Below are positions 42,294 to 51,482 of a stretch of DNA of 63,624 bases, piece by piece (the first letter of the stretch is position 1; each line of letters begins with the position of its first letter). The notes under the pieces are model-generated. The model saw nothing but the letters and a program-made list of their open reading frames with translations. It had not been told where the DNA came from and ran no database searches. The DNA comes from an uncultured Bacteroidales bacterium. Its GTDB lineage: Bacteria > Bacteroidota > Bacteroidia > Bacteroidales > Bacteroidaceae. The DNA lies in NCBI GenBank assembly GCA_902774335.1, contig CACYHW010000014.1, positions 1-63,624 of the forward strand. The letters are read 5' to 3'. The position numbers were made by a program, and so were the translations under genes.

Positions 42294-45200
42294 CATGATC
42301 GACTGCAGGAGGCTGATTGCGCGCTCCACGTCCGGAATGTCGGTGATGATGAGGCTGCGCTTGGTGCCGTCCTCGCGCAGGCGGCAGGTAAGCGGGTTCT
42401 GACCGATGAATGCCAGGATGGCGCCGAATGCCTCGCTCTCGTAATAGGGACTATCGGGGTTGGCTACAAAGAACAGGCTCATGCGGCCGGCCTTGAGGTA
42501 GATTTTCTCAATGCCAAGCTCGCGGCCCATGCGGCGCAGGGTGACCAGGCGGATAAGCTCGTCGGCCTGCTTTGGAATCTGGCCGAAACGGTCCTGCAGG
42601 CGGTCGCGGAAACGCTGGATATCGGCCTCGCGCTCCATGCTGTCCAGTTCGCGGTACAAGAGGATACGCTCGCTGCCGTCGGGCACGAATGAGTCCGGGA
42701 AACAGAGGTCCAGGTCAGTCTCAACGGTGCACTCGTCAACAAAACGGGATGCATCCATCGGAGTACTTCCAACAGCGCCCTGACCGGTACCTGTACCACT
42801 ACCCTTCTCCTTGGCCTCCTGCTCGCGGAACAGATCCTGAAACTCATCATTCTTAAGTTCGCGAACGGCCTCCTTGAGGATCTTCTGATAGGTCTCGTAG
42901 CCCAGATCGGCAATAAATCCGCTCTGCTCGGCACCCAGCAGGTTACCGGCGCCACGTATATCCAGATCCTGCAAAGCCAGCTGGATTCCGCTACCCAGAT
43001 CGCTGAAACTCTCAATGGCCTGCAGGCGGCGGCGGGACTCATCGGACAGTGATGCCAGAGGCGGCGCCAGCAGATAGCAGAACGCTTTCCTGTTGGAACG
43101 CCCTACTCGACCGCGCATCTGGTGCAAATCACTCAGACCAAAGTTCTGTGCCGAGTTTACAATGATTGTATTGGCGTTGGGTATATCGATTCCGTTCTCA
43201 ATGATAGATGTGGCTATAAGCACATCGTAGTCATAGTTGATGAATCCGGTAAGTATCTTTTCAAGTTCATCGGGATCCATCTGTCCATGACCGATAGCCA
43301 CGCGGGCATCAGGCACCTCACGCTCCACTATGGCTGCCAGATCGGGCAGTGACGATATGCGGTTGCTCACGATAAAGAGCTGGCCGTTTCGGCTCATCTC
43401 AAAGTTGACGGCCTCGCGGATGATATCGGGACTGAACACATGGAGTTCGGTCTGTATGGGATAGCGGTTGGGCGGCGGAGTCTGGATGACAGAGAGGTCA
43501 CGGGCGCCCATGAGCGAGAACTGAAGGGTGCGCGGTATGGGTGTGGCGGTCATAGTGAGCACATCCACGTTGGCACGCAGCTGCTTGAGTTTCTCTTTGA
43601 CCGATACGCCGAATTTCTGCTCCTCATCAATAATGAGCAGGCCCAGGTCCTTGAACTTGACCTGCTTGCCGATGAGTTTATGCGTACCTATTACGATATC
43701 TATCTTGCCGTTCTTGAGGTCCTCCAGAATAGCGGCCACCTGTGCGGCACTGCGGGCGCGTGACAGGTACTCCACCCTGCACGGGAACTCTTTCAATCTA
43801 TCCCTGAATGTCTGATAGTGCTGGAAAGCCAAAATGGTAGTCGGCACAAGAACCGCAACCTGCTTGTTATCGGCCACAGCCTTGAAGGCGGCACGCCCAC
43901 ATCACCGCAGATGAGGCGGTCCATGGGGCGGCTGCTCTCCATATCCTGCTTTACGTCCTGGGTGGCCTTGAGCTGGTCGGGGGTATCCTCATACATGAAA
44001 CTGGCCTCCAACTCATTCTGCAAATAAGAGTCAGGGCTGTAGGCAAAGCCCTTCTCCTCCAATCGCTTGGCGTACAGTTTGATAAGGTCACGGGCAATGT
44101 CCTTGATCTTGCCCTTGGTGCGTTCCTTAAGATTCTCCCAGGCGCCGGTGCCCAGCTTGTTTATATGCGGCTCCTCACCCTCCTTGCCCTTGTACTTGGA
44201 TACCTTGTGCAGGGCGTGGATGGATACGAACACCACGTCGTCATTCTTGTAAATGATCTTGATCTTCTCCTGATAGCCCCCACCCTGAGGCACGCGAACC
44301 AGACCGCCAAACTTACCCACGCCGTGGTCCATATGAACCACATAATCGCCAATCTGGAACTCCTGCAACTCCTTAAGCGTAAGCGCCACCTTTCCGTTGC
44401 GGGCACGCTCGCTGCGCAGGTTATACTTGTGGTAACGGTCAAATATCTGATGATCGGTAAAGAAGCAGCACTTAAGAACGCCGTCAGCAAATCCCTCATG
44501 CAGTGTCTTGCCGATGGTCTCAAACTGTATGTTCTCGCCGCGCTCAGTAAATATGTCGTGCAAGCGCTCCCCCTGCTTGGGATTATCGGTCAGAATATAA
44601 ATCCTGTAACCCTTTACAATATAATCGGTCAGCGTCTGTGACACCAGGTCAAAGTTCTTGTGGAACAGCGGCTGCGGCGTTGTATCGAATGTGATTGTGG
44701 CCGATGCCACACCGGTGGGTTTGTTGCCGAACTCCACCACGCGGAAATCGGTTGTCTTGCGCAGAAAGTCTTCGGCCGTAAGCAAGCGAGGCATCTCAAC
44801 AGGCTCGGCATTATCGGTTGCGGAGGCGTTGACCTGACGCATGCGGGCTGCCAGGCTCTCCTGATCGGCCACTTCATTACTTACTGTGGTCATGCGGTCA
44901 GCGGTCAGCAGCAAGTCCTTGACAGCCAGCACGGTATCGGCCGGCAGGAAATCCATCAGCGATACCTGTGCGCCCTCAACCTTGTCCATATCGGGCACAA
45001 CCACCACGCTGTCCTTTTTCTCGGTTGAGAGCTGCGTATCGACCGAGAACTGACGTATGCTGTCTATGTCATCACCAAAGAAATCCAGGCGGAACGGATA
45101 TTCCGATGAGAACGAGAACACATCCAGTATGCTGCCACGCAGGGCAAACTGCCCCGGCTCATAGACGTAATCCACGCGGTTGAACCCCAGTTCCAGCAGC

Positions 45201-45691
45201 AAGCTCTGCAGTTCCTCGCGGTCCAGAGTCTCGCCTACGCTCAGACGTATTGACTTGTCCTCCAGGCTGGATTTGGACACCACCTTCTCGGCAAGTGCAT
45301 CGGCCGATGTCACTATTACGAGCGTATCGGCCCCGGGCTCAACGGTGGTAAGGCGGCTCAGAACCTCGGTGCGCAGTATCTCGCTGGCATCGTCCTTCTG
45401 GCCGTACTTGGCGGCGCGGCGGAATGCCGACGGGAAATAGAGCACGTTCTGATCGCCCATGGTCTGCACCATGTCATGGTAGAAATAGGCAGCCTCCTCC
45501 TGGTCGTTAAGTATAATAAGGATGCAGGGCTTACCCCCGTTCCGGGCCACTCCACAGAACAAAAGCGGAGCCGAAGACGCACGAAGCCCTTGCAGAAAAA
45601 CGTTTCCGGTGCGTTTTCCCGCAAGTTCCTTAATCAGCGCCTTGGTCTGCGCCAACCCGCCGTAAAGGCCACTAAGATCCGCCAATGTCAT
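42288..45691 (-). pseudogene. mfd: mfd, transcription-repair coupling factor, frameshifted and lacking Walker A
   Basis: The gene spans 3404 bases, not a multiple of three. The 5' part (43793-45691, 632 codons with a foreign tail) has the UvrB-homology and RNA-polymerase-binding parts (VEPGQFALRGSILDVFSFSSEYPFRLDFFGDDID, GDYVVHMDHGVGKFGGL). The 3' part (from codon at about 43892 to 42288) has IGTHKLIG, IIDEEQKFGV, TATPIPRTLQFSL, and QMRGRVGRSNRKAFCYLL. The break is right after DRLICGDVG at about 43894: the expected FGKTEVA Walker A is missing, consistent with a 25-base deletion. The original would be about 1143 codons, a normal length. It could also be an assembly error. Function: removal of stalled RNA polymerase and repair recruitment. 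Confidence 0.85.
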
Positions 45692-45789
45692 AGCAGCTGC
45701 AAAGATAGTGCAAGCCGAGAGGAGAAAAAAGGAACTTGTTCATTTTTTATCCCGAGGCGCAGCCTATCTTCAAAGCGAAGCTTTAAAGT

Positions 45790-45815
45790 TCCAAAGGGGA
45801 CGGTTCTGTTTGGTC
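45790..45815. repeat. type B half-element
   Basis: CCAAAGGGGACGGTTCTGTTTGG lies upstream of the mfd promoter, without the complementary second half. It forms only a short self-stem (CCAAA / TTTGG). Confidence 0.75.
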
Positions 45816-45950
45816 TCATTTTCAATAATCCCCACCACAAATTTATCGTTTTTCAATAAATTTTTTACGTTTTTCTTTGGCAGATTAAGAAACGCACTTA
45901 TCTTTGCACCGAAAATATTTATCGAATAACAATAAAACAACTTTCCAATT

Positions 45951-46670
45951 ATGAACAAAAAATTAAAAATTTACTGCTCCCTGTTTGTTTTAGCACTGAT
46001 TTGGGCAGTGGCTTCAAACATCAGGATAACCCGCATGTCAACCAGCTACGGTTATGACGATACAAAACATGACGGTTGGAGTTTTGGGCAGATGCCTGAG
46101 AGTTACATTACACGTGATACTATCATCTATGAAGATGGGGGAATGTCAACATCCTCTTCATGGGCAACAACACGCATTCCGGTCAAAGTGAAACATCGTA
46201 CAGGTTCCAAGAACTATTTGCAGTCAACGGTAAACGGGAAAAACCTTATGGTTGATCTGGATCAGGTTACCGTGTTGCTTCCTGCCGAAAAAAACTCTTT
46301 AACTGTTTCCTTATTCATTATTTGGGCAGTTACAGCCATAGTGATAATATGGATATTATGTCTGGCTATAAAGATTATCCGCAGCATCCGCAGGGGTGAG
46401 ATATTTGTTACAAAAATGGCAGGTTATTTGGAGACAATAGGTATCCTTCTTTCCGCGAACTATGTATTTGGAGGAATCGTTGGAACCATCTGGTATCACA
46501 CTTTCATCAAAAACATACAACTTGTGGATTATTATGTACTGCCTTTCAACAGTGTCACAAAAGGAACCGGTGGCGGTCTGTGGATTCTGACCGGACTTGG
46601 TCTGATGATAATCTCGCAGATAATACTCATGGGCAAAGACCTGAAAGAGGAACAGGATCTGACAATCTAA
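45951..46670 (+). CDS. DUF2975 membrane protein
   Basis: The 239-residue protein has an N-terminal membrane segment, a periplasmic-type domain and three more segments (LFIIWAVTAIVIIWILCLAIKII, ILLSANYVFGGIVGTIWYH, LWILTGLGLMIISQIILMG). It matches DUF2975, which is usually paired with a small XRE regulator as here (12 bases downstream). The -7 box near 45899-45906 (TATCTTTG) precedes it. Function unknown. Confidence 0.8.
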   Translation: MNKKLKIYCSLFVLALIWAVASNIRITRMSTSYGYDDTKHDGWSFGQMPESYITRDTIIYEDGGMSTSSSWATTRIPVKVKHRTGSKNYLQSTVNGKNLMVDLDQVTVLLPAEKNSLTVSLFIIWAVTAIVIIWILCLAIKIIRSIRRGEIFVTKMAGYLETIGILLSANYVFGGIVGTIWYHTFIKNIQLVDYYVLPFNSVTKGTGGGLWILTGLGLMIISQIILMGKDLKEEQDLTI

Positions 46671-46682
46671 AACACCGCGACT

Positions 46683-46883
46683 ATGAGCATAATAGTAAAC
46701 GTTGACGTTATGATGGCCAAGCGCAAGATGTCATCGGGCGAACTGGCCGATAAGATTGGCATAACGCAGGCCAACCTATCCATACTCAAGACCGGAAAGG
46801 CCAAGGCCATACGATTCTCCACGCTCGACGCCATCTGCAAGGCGCTGGACTGCCAGCCGGGCGATATACTTGAATACAGATAA
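46683..46883 (+). CDS. small XRE-family regulator
   Basis: The 66-residue protein is a single helix-turn-helix: VDVMMAKRKMSSGELADKIGITQANLSILKTGKAKAIRFSTLDAICKALDCQPGDILEYR. It resembles YozG-type regulators that accompany DUF2975 proteins. It probably controls its own operon. Confidence 0.88.
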   Translation: MSIIVNVDVMMAKRKMSSGELADKIGITQANLSILKTGKAKAIRFSTLDAICKALDCQPGDILEYR

Positions 46884-46886
46884 GTA

Positions 46887-46925
46887 AAAAAGGTGCCAAA
46901 CGGAACCGTCCCTTTTGGCACCTTT
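46887..46925. repeat. type B short variant, terminator-like
   Basis: AAAAAGGTGCCAAA pairs with TTTTGGCACCTTTTT, closing the core CGGAACCGTCCC. It follows the XRE stop by three bases, and its T tail makes it a terminator. The next gene's promoter follows directly. Confidence 0.85.
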
Positions 46926-46958
46926 TTATTATATTTGTGCGTTATATCAGAACAAACT

Positions 46959-47711
46959 ATGAAAACTAACCAGAGCATAGTAATTATCCCCACCTATAAC
47001 GAGAAGGAGAACATAGAGAATATCATCCGTGCCGTAATGGCGCTGGAGGATAATTTCAACATACTTATCATTGATGACGGTTCGCCCGATGGCACCGCAG
47101 CCATAGTAAAGGGACTCATGGAGTCCGATTTCAAGGACCGCCTCTTTATCGTGGAGCGCAGCGGCAAACTGGGCTTGGGAACTGCTTACATCACCGGTTT
47201 CAAGTGGTGCATTGAGCGCGGTTACGACTACATCTTTGAGATGGATGCCGATTTCTCACACGCACCGGCCGACCTGCCCCGCCTGCTGAGCGCCTGCCGC
47301 GATGAGGGTTACGACGTGGCCATCGGCTCACGTTATGTAAGCGGTGTGAATGTAGTCAACTGGCCCATGGGACGCGTGCTGATGTCATATTTTGCATCCA
47401 AGTACGTTCATTTTGTCACCGGTCTGCCCGTTCACGATACCACCGCCGGATTCAAATGCTACCGCCGCGAGGTGCTGGAAACAATTGAACTCGACAAGAT
47501 ACACTTCAAGGGCTACGCCTTCCAGATTGAGATGAAATTCACCGCCTACAAGTGCGGCTTCAAGATCAAGGAGGTGCCCGTAATATTCGTGAACCGCGAG
47601 CTTGGTACTTCAAAGATGAGCGGAGGCATATTCAGCGAGGCTCTGTTCGGCGTGATCCGCCTTAAGATTGCCAGCTGGTTCCGCAAATATCCACAAAAGA
47701 AAACAGCCTGA
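46959..47711 (+). CDS. polyprenol monophosphomannose synthase (DPM1-like GT2)
   Basis: From ATG 46959 the protein has 250 residues: QSIVIIPTYNEKENIENIIRA, IIDDGSPDGTAAIVKG, FEMDADFSHAPADLPRLL (DxD) and GSRYVSGVNVVNWPMGRVLMSYFASKYVHFVTGLPVHDTTAGFKCYRREV, the catalytic-domain signature of DPM1-type enzymes. It moves mannose (or a related sugar) to polyprenyl phosphate on the cytoplasmic side. It is followed by pyrC after 6 bases, a common order in Bacteroides. A start at 46893 would lie in the repeat and is rejected. Confidence 0.92.
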   Translation: MKTNQSIVIIPTYNEKENIENIIRAVMALEDNFNILIIDDGSPDGTAAIVKGLMESDFKDRLFIVERSGKLGLGTAYITGFKWCIERGYDYIFEMDADFSHAPADLPRLLSACRDEGYDVAIGSRYVSGVNVVNWPMGRVLMSYFASKYVHFVTGLPVHDTTAGFKCYRREVLETIELDKIHFKGYAFQIEMKFTAYKCGFKIKEVPVIFVNRELGTSKMSGGIFSEALFGVIRLKIASWFRKYPQKKTA

Positions 47712-47717
47712 CACCAT

Positions 47718-49055
47718 ATGAGCCGGACTCTAATCAAAGACGCAACGGTGGTCAACGAGGGGCAGGTGCTTAAGGCATCGGTCCTGATTGACGGCGATGT
47801 CATTGCCGGCATATTCACTCAGGGTAACCTTCCCGAGGCCGATCAGGTGATCGATGCCAACGGCCGATGGCTCCTGCCCGGTGTCATTGACGACCATGTA
47901 CACTTTCGCGATCCCGGTCTGACACATAAGGCCGATCTCACCACCGAGAGCCGCGCAGCCGTAGCAGGAGGCGTGACCACGGTGTTCGATATGCCCAACT
48001 GCATACCCCAGACAACCACGCTGGAGACCCTGAACGACAAGTTCAACAGGGCAGCCGAGTGCTGCCTGGTGAACCACTCGTTCTACCTGGGTGCCACTCA
48101 CGATAATATCGAAGCCGTAGAGCAGCTGGATCCCGCCGGCGTTTGCGGTGTCAAGCTCTTTATGGGATCAAGCACAGGCGGCATGCTGCTGGACGACAAG
48201 CAGTCCCTCAAGAGGCTTTTCAATGCCGCCAAGGTTCCCGTGGCCGTCCACTGCGAGGAGACATCCATCATAAACGACAACATGGAGCGTTACATGCAGG
48301 AGTGCGGAGGCGAGCCTCCCATCCAGTATCACCCGCTCATTCGCAGCGAGGAGGCCTGCTACGTATCCACAGCCAAGGCTCTGGAGGTGGCATCGGGCAC
48401 AAACGTAAAGCTGCACATACTGCATATAACCACTGCCCGTGAGCTGGCTCTGTTCGGGAAAGGTCCTCTGGAAGGCAAGCAGTTCACGGCCGAGGCCTGC
48501 CCGGCACACCTGTGGTTCACCGATCAGGATTACGAGACAAAAGGTACATATATCAAGTGTAACCCGGCCATAAAGACGGCCGCCGACCGCGAGGCCCTGC
48601 GCCGCGCACTCACCGACGGCACAGTGGATGTGGTTGGTACGGACCATGCGCCCCATCTCTATCTGGAGAAACAGGGCGGATGCAAGACAGCCGCATCAGG
48701 GATGCCCGTTCTGCCCTACTCGCTCCCCATCATGCTGGAGTTGCAGGACCAGGGTGTTCTGAGCCTGACCGATGTGGTGCGCCTGATGTGCCACAATCCT
48801 GCACAGCTGTTCAGCGTCAAGGAACGCGGTTACATACGCCAGGGCTACAAGGCCGACCTCACGCTGCTGTCACACCTGCCGCAGGGCTGGACCGCAGGCC
48901 CTGAGAGCAATCCCACCAAGTGCGCATGGAGCCCGTTCGAGGGCGAGCTGTTCCACTGGAAGGTGGATTCCACATGGGTTAACGGACACATGGTTTACAA
49001 CGAAGGAAAGTTTGACAACACAGTCTACGGACAGAAAGTATTATTTGACCGATGA
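47718..49055 (+). CDS. pyrC: dihydroorotase
   Basis: The 445-residue protein has the amidohydrolase metal motif DDHVHFRDPGLTHKADL (His60, His62), the carboxylated-Lys region, HCEETSIIND, LHILHITTARELALF and VGTDHAPHLYLEKQ. It closes carbamoyl-aspartate to dihydroorotate in pyrimidine synthesis. It overlaps plsC by four bases (ATGA). Confidence 0.94.
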   Translation: MSRTLIKDATVVNEGQVLKASVLIDGDVIAGIFTQGNLPEADQVIDANGRWLLPGVIDDHVHFRDPGLTHKADLTTESRAAVAGGVTTVFDMPNCIPQTTTLETLNDKFNRAAECCLVNHSFYLGATHDNIEAVEQLDPAGVCGVKLFMGSSTGGMLLDDKQSLKRLFNAAKVPVAVHCEETSIINDNMERYMQECGGEPPIQYHPLIRSEEACYVSTAKALEVASGTNVKLHILHITTARELALFGKGPLEGKQFTAEACPAHLWFTDQDYETKGTYIKCNPAIKTAADREALRRALTDGTVDVVGTDHAPHLYLEKQGGCKTAASGMPVLPYSLPIMLELQDQGVLSLTDVVRLMCHNPAQLFSVKERGYIRQGYKADLTLLSHLPQGWTAGPESNPTKCAWSPFEGELFHWKVDSTWVNGHMVYNEGKFDNTVYGQKVLFDR

Positions 49056-49798
49056 TAAAAGCACTCTACCTGATCTATCAGATATTCATTGCACTTCCTA
49101 TCATGATCGTAGTTACCATCATTGTGGCCCTGTTCACAATGATAGGCTCAATATTCGATGACCGTTTCTGGGGCTACTGGCCTGGAATGATCTGGGGACG
49201 TCTGTTCTATCTGTTCTTCTTTATCCCCGTCCACGTCCATGGACTTGAGAACATCAAGGAGGGACAGTCTTACGTGATCGCTCCCAACCACCAGAGCTAC
49301 TGGGATGCATTCCTGGTGTACGGATTCATCGGCATCAAATTCAAATGGATGATGAAGAAGGAACTGGGCAAGATTCCCTTCGTAGGCTGGGCATGCAAGG
49401 CAGCGGGCTGCATCTTTGTGGACCGCAGCTCAAGAGTAAACTCTATGGAGAGCATCCGCAAGGCCGAGTCCAAGCTCAAGGACGGCATGTCAGTCGTGAT
49501 ATTCCCCGAAGGAACACGTACTCCCGACGGCAAGATGGGCCGATTCAAACGCGGCGCCTTCCTTATATCCCAGGAGCTGGAGCTCCCTATCCTGCCTGTT
49601 ACCATAGACGGCAACTACGACGTCATGTCCCGCAGCGCCAAATGCGTGACCTGGCATCCCGTACACATGACCGTTCACGAGCCCATAATGCCCAAGAGCG
49701 GCAAGGGACTCACGGAGCAGGAGCAGACTCAGCTTATGAATGAGACTGCACGGCAGGTAAACGCAATAATTCAGGAGACCCTGGACAAGGGTTATTAA
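49052..49798 (+). CDS. plsC: 1-acyl-sn-glycerol-3-phosphate acyltransferase
   Basis: The 248-residue protein has an N-terminal membrane segment pair and the motifs APNHQSYWDAFL (HX4D), KKELGKIPFVGWACKAAGCIFVDRS and VIFPEGTRTPDGKMGRFKRGAF, ending with TIDGNYDVM. It makes phosphatidic acid. It overlaps pyrC and meets the convergent DUF4369 gene in a 4-base overlap of stops. Confidence 0.92.
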   Translation: MIKALYLIYQIFIALPIMIVVTIIVALFTMIGSIFDDRFWGYWPGMIWGRLFYLFFFIPVHVHGLENIKEGQSYVIAPNHQSYWDAFLVYGFIGIKFKWMMKKELGKIPFVGWACKAAGCIFVDRSSRVNSMESIRKAESKLKDGMSVVIFPEGTRTPDGKMGRFKRGAFLISQELELPILPVTIDGNYDVMSRSAKCVTWHPVHMTVHEPIMPKSGKGLTEQEQTQLMNETARQVNAIIQETLDKGY

Positions 49799-50496
49799 TC
49801 GATTTCCTCAGCACGGGCATAGCCCATACGGCGAATGTAGCCGTTCACGTAGGACTGACGCAGGAACTTTTCCGGAGCAGCGTCAAGGATACGGCGTAAC
49901 AGCGGGGATATCTCGGTAGCGGGTGCGGCGCTGAGCATCATGAAAACGCCCACAGCGGCAGGCTCGCCGTAATTCTGTTTCATAAAGGTGCATATCATAT
50001 CCTCACACTCATCCACGATGATTCGGAGCGAATCCTGTATCACCTCCATGCGCTCGGCATCGATACCTGTGCGTGACAGGCCCAGACGACGCTGTATCAT
50101 ATCCTCATAACGGTTGTCGCAGGCAACCTTCTGGTGCAGGAATGTGTAGAACAGATCGTTCTGACGGGTGCCCGAAACATGCATCTTGGTGGGCAGAAGA
50201 CTGATTGTGATGTTTCCCCTCTCCAGGTAGACAGGTGTGAGAGGCTGCCCTTCCCTGCACAGGAACACCAGACGTGTCGAGTCAACACTGCCCTCCATCT
50301 GGAAACGGCCGTGATTGACAAAGCATGAGTCAAACTTGGTGGTACGGTTGGGGAGGAATTCGATGAGTGAGAGTTCACGGCCCTCAAATCCGGATGTCTC
50401 GACAATGCCGTCTATCGTGTAGTGCCCTGCACATGACACAAAAGCAAGCATCAAGCTTGCAATGACCAGAGCAGATTTAAAGCATCGTCCAAACAT
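49795..50496 (-). CDS. DUF4369 lipoprotein
   Basis: From ATG 50496 the protein has 233 residues with a lipobox LAFVSC. The mature start YTIDGIVETSGFEGRELSLIEFLPNRTTKFDSCFVNHGRFQMEGSVDST is the DUF4369 beta-domain found in Bacteroidetes thiol-disulfide proteins. The C-terminal half is helical with no thioredoxin CxxC, so it is not a redox enzyme. Function unknown. Confidence 0.85.
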   Translation of the reverse strand: MFGRCFKSALVIASLMLAFVSCAGHYTIDGIVETSGFEGRELSLIEFLPNRTTKFDSCFVNHGRFQMEGSVDSTRLVFLCREGQPLTPVYLERGNITISLLPTKMHVSGTRQNDLFYTFLHQKVACDNRYEDMIQRRLGLSRTGIDAERMEVIQDSLRIIVDECEDMICTFMKQNYGEPAAVGVFMMLSAAPATEISPLLRRILDAAPEKFLRQSYVNGYIRRMGYARAEEID

Positions 50497-50640
50497 GTAT
50501 TTTAATCCTTTTCGGGGGAACAAAATTACAATTCAGGACAAAACGAAAACCCGTTTTATTATTCTTTAATGCAACTCCGCCGCCGCTCGGCTAAAAGTTG
50601 TTAAATAAGCGGAATCCGTTTATACTCTGTTATGTTAATA

Positions 50641-51069
50641 TTATTTATTGTCGCCCGATTCCTTGGACCGGCTGTCCAGGCGGAAAGATGAGTAGAGTTC
50701 AAAGACGGCGCCGATGCACAGGGTTACTATCCAGTTGTTGCGACGGGTCAGGGCAAGCAGGAAGGTGCGCAGATCGGCCCCCATGGAGAGATCGGCCAGA
50801 ATACGCTCGTGCAGGCCGTCGGCAAACATCAGCGCGGCGGTTATGAGCAGGAAGCAGGCACCGGTCACCTGCTGTGCGCGCAGGCGGCGGATTATGCGGT
50901 CCGTGCCGTCGTATCGGTCGGCAAACTGTCCTACGGCGAACAGAAACGAGCCGGCAAGGTAGAGATAGGGAGCATACTCCCACCCCGTTATCATGACGGC
51001 TGCGCCGAACAGGAGCAGTACACCTCCTACGGTTGTGAATGATTCTATGAGTCTGTTTTCTTTGTTCAT
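50641..51069 (-). CDS. four-segment membrane protein, conserved hypothetical
   Basis: From ATG 51069 the protein has 142 residues with four hydrophobic segments (FTTVGGVLLLFGAAVMITGWEYAPYLYLAGSFLFAVGQF, VTGACFLLITAALMFADGL, WIVTLCIGAVFELYSSFRL) and a short charged tail. It lies 4 bases after the DivIC/FtsB-like gene. Function unknown. Confidence 0.65.
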   Translation of the reverse strand: MNKENRLIESFTTVGGVLLLFGAAVMITGWEYAPYLYLAGSFLFAVGQFADRYDGTDRIIRRLRAQQVTGACFLLITAALMFADGLHERILADLSMGADLRTFLLALTRRNNWIVTLCIGAVFELYSSFRLDSRSKESGDNK

Positions 51070-51073
51070 AAGG

Positions 51074-51379
51074 TCAGCGGGGGGGTTCCAGGAACAGATC
51101 CTCATCCTCACGGTGCATGTTGTACCTCTCGCGGGCAATGCGGTCTATCACCAGACTGTCGTTGTTAAGGTCGTTGAGTATCAGCTCGTTCTCCCTTTTG
51201 AGCTCGTAGCTCTTGCGCAACTGCTCCTGGAGAGCGCGGATTTCACGCTTCTGGACTATGCGCTTGACCAGGCTGTTGTCGCTCGCTACGGATATGACAA
51301 GCACGAACAGCACAAACACAATCAGATACTTGTGTCTGCCGATGAATGTCTTGAGCTGTATCAGGAATCCGTTGTCCAT
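51074..51379 (-). CDS. FtsB/DivIC-like septum formation initiator
   Basis: The 101-residue protein has one N-terminal membrane segment (HKYLIVFVLFVLVISVASD), then a coiled coil (REIRALQEQLRKSYELKRENELILNDL) and the end DSLVIDRIARERYNMHREDEDLFLEPPR, the classic DivIC/FtsB end with ARERY. It is a cell-division protein of the FtsQBL type. A -7 box may lie near 51400. Confidence 0.88.
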   Translation of the reverse strand: MDNGFLIQLKTFIGRHKYLIVFVLFVLVISVASDNSLVKRIVQKREIRALQEQLRKSYELKRENELILNDLNNDSLVIDRIARERYNMHREDEDLFLEPPR

Positions 51380-51455
51380 ATTGCTTGCTTTTCCGTGTGC
51401 AAAAATAACTCAAAAAATCGGAGTACCTGATGGGGAGTTGGCCGAAAAAAATCAG

Positions 51456-51463
51456 TATCTTTG
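51456..51463 (+). promoter_or_regulatory. -7 box for dnaX
   Basis: TATCTTTG with TTGG about 20 bases upstream (51438-51441) lies 19 bases before the dnaX ATG at 51483. Confidence 0.6.
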
Positions 51464-51482
51464 AAACTAATTGAATTCAGTT

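Noticed and set aside
42255-42692. 145-codon plus-strand frame over the mfd end
   Set aside because: Antisense shadow; the mfd protein is well conserved here.
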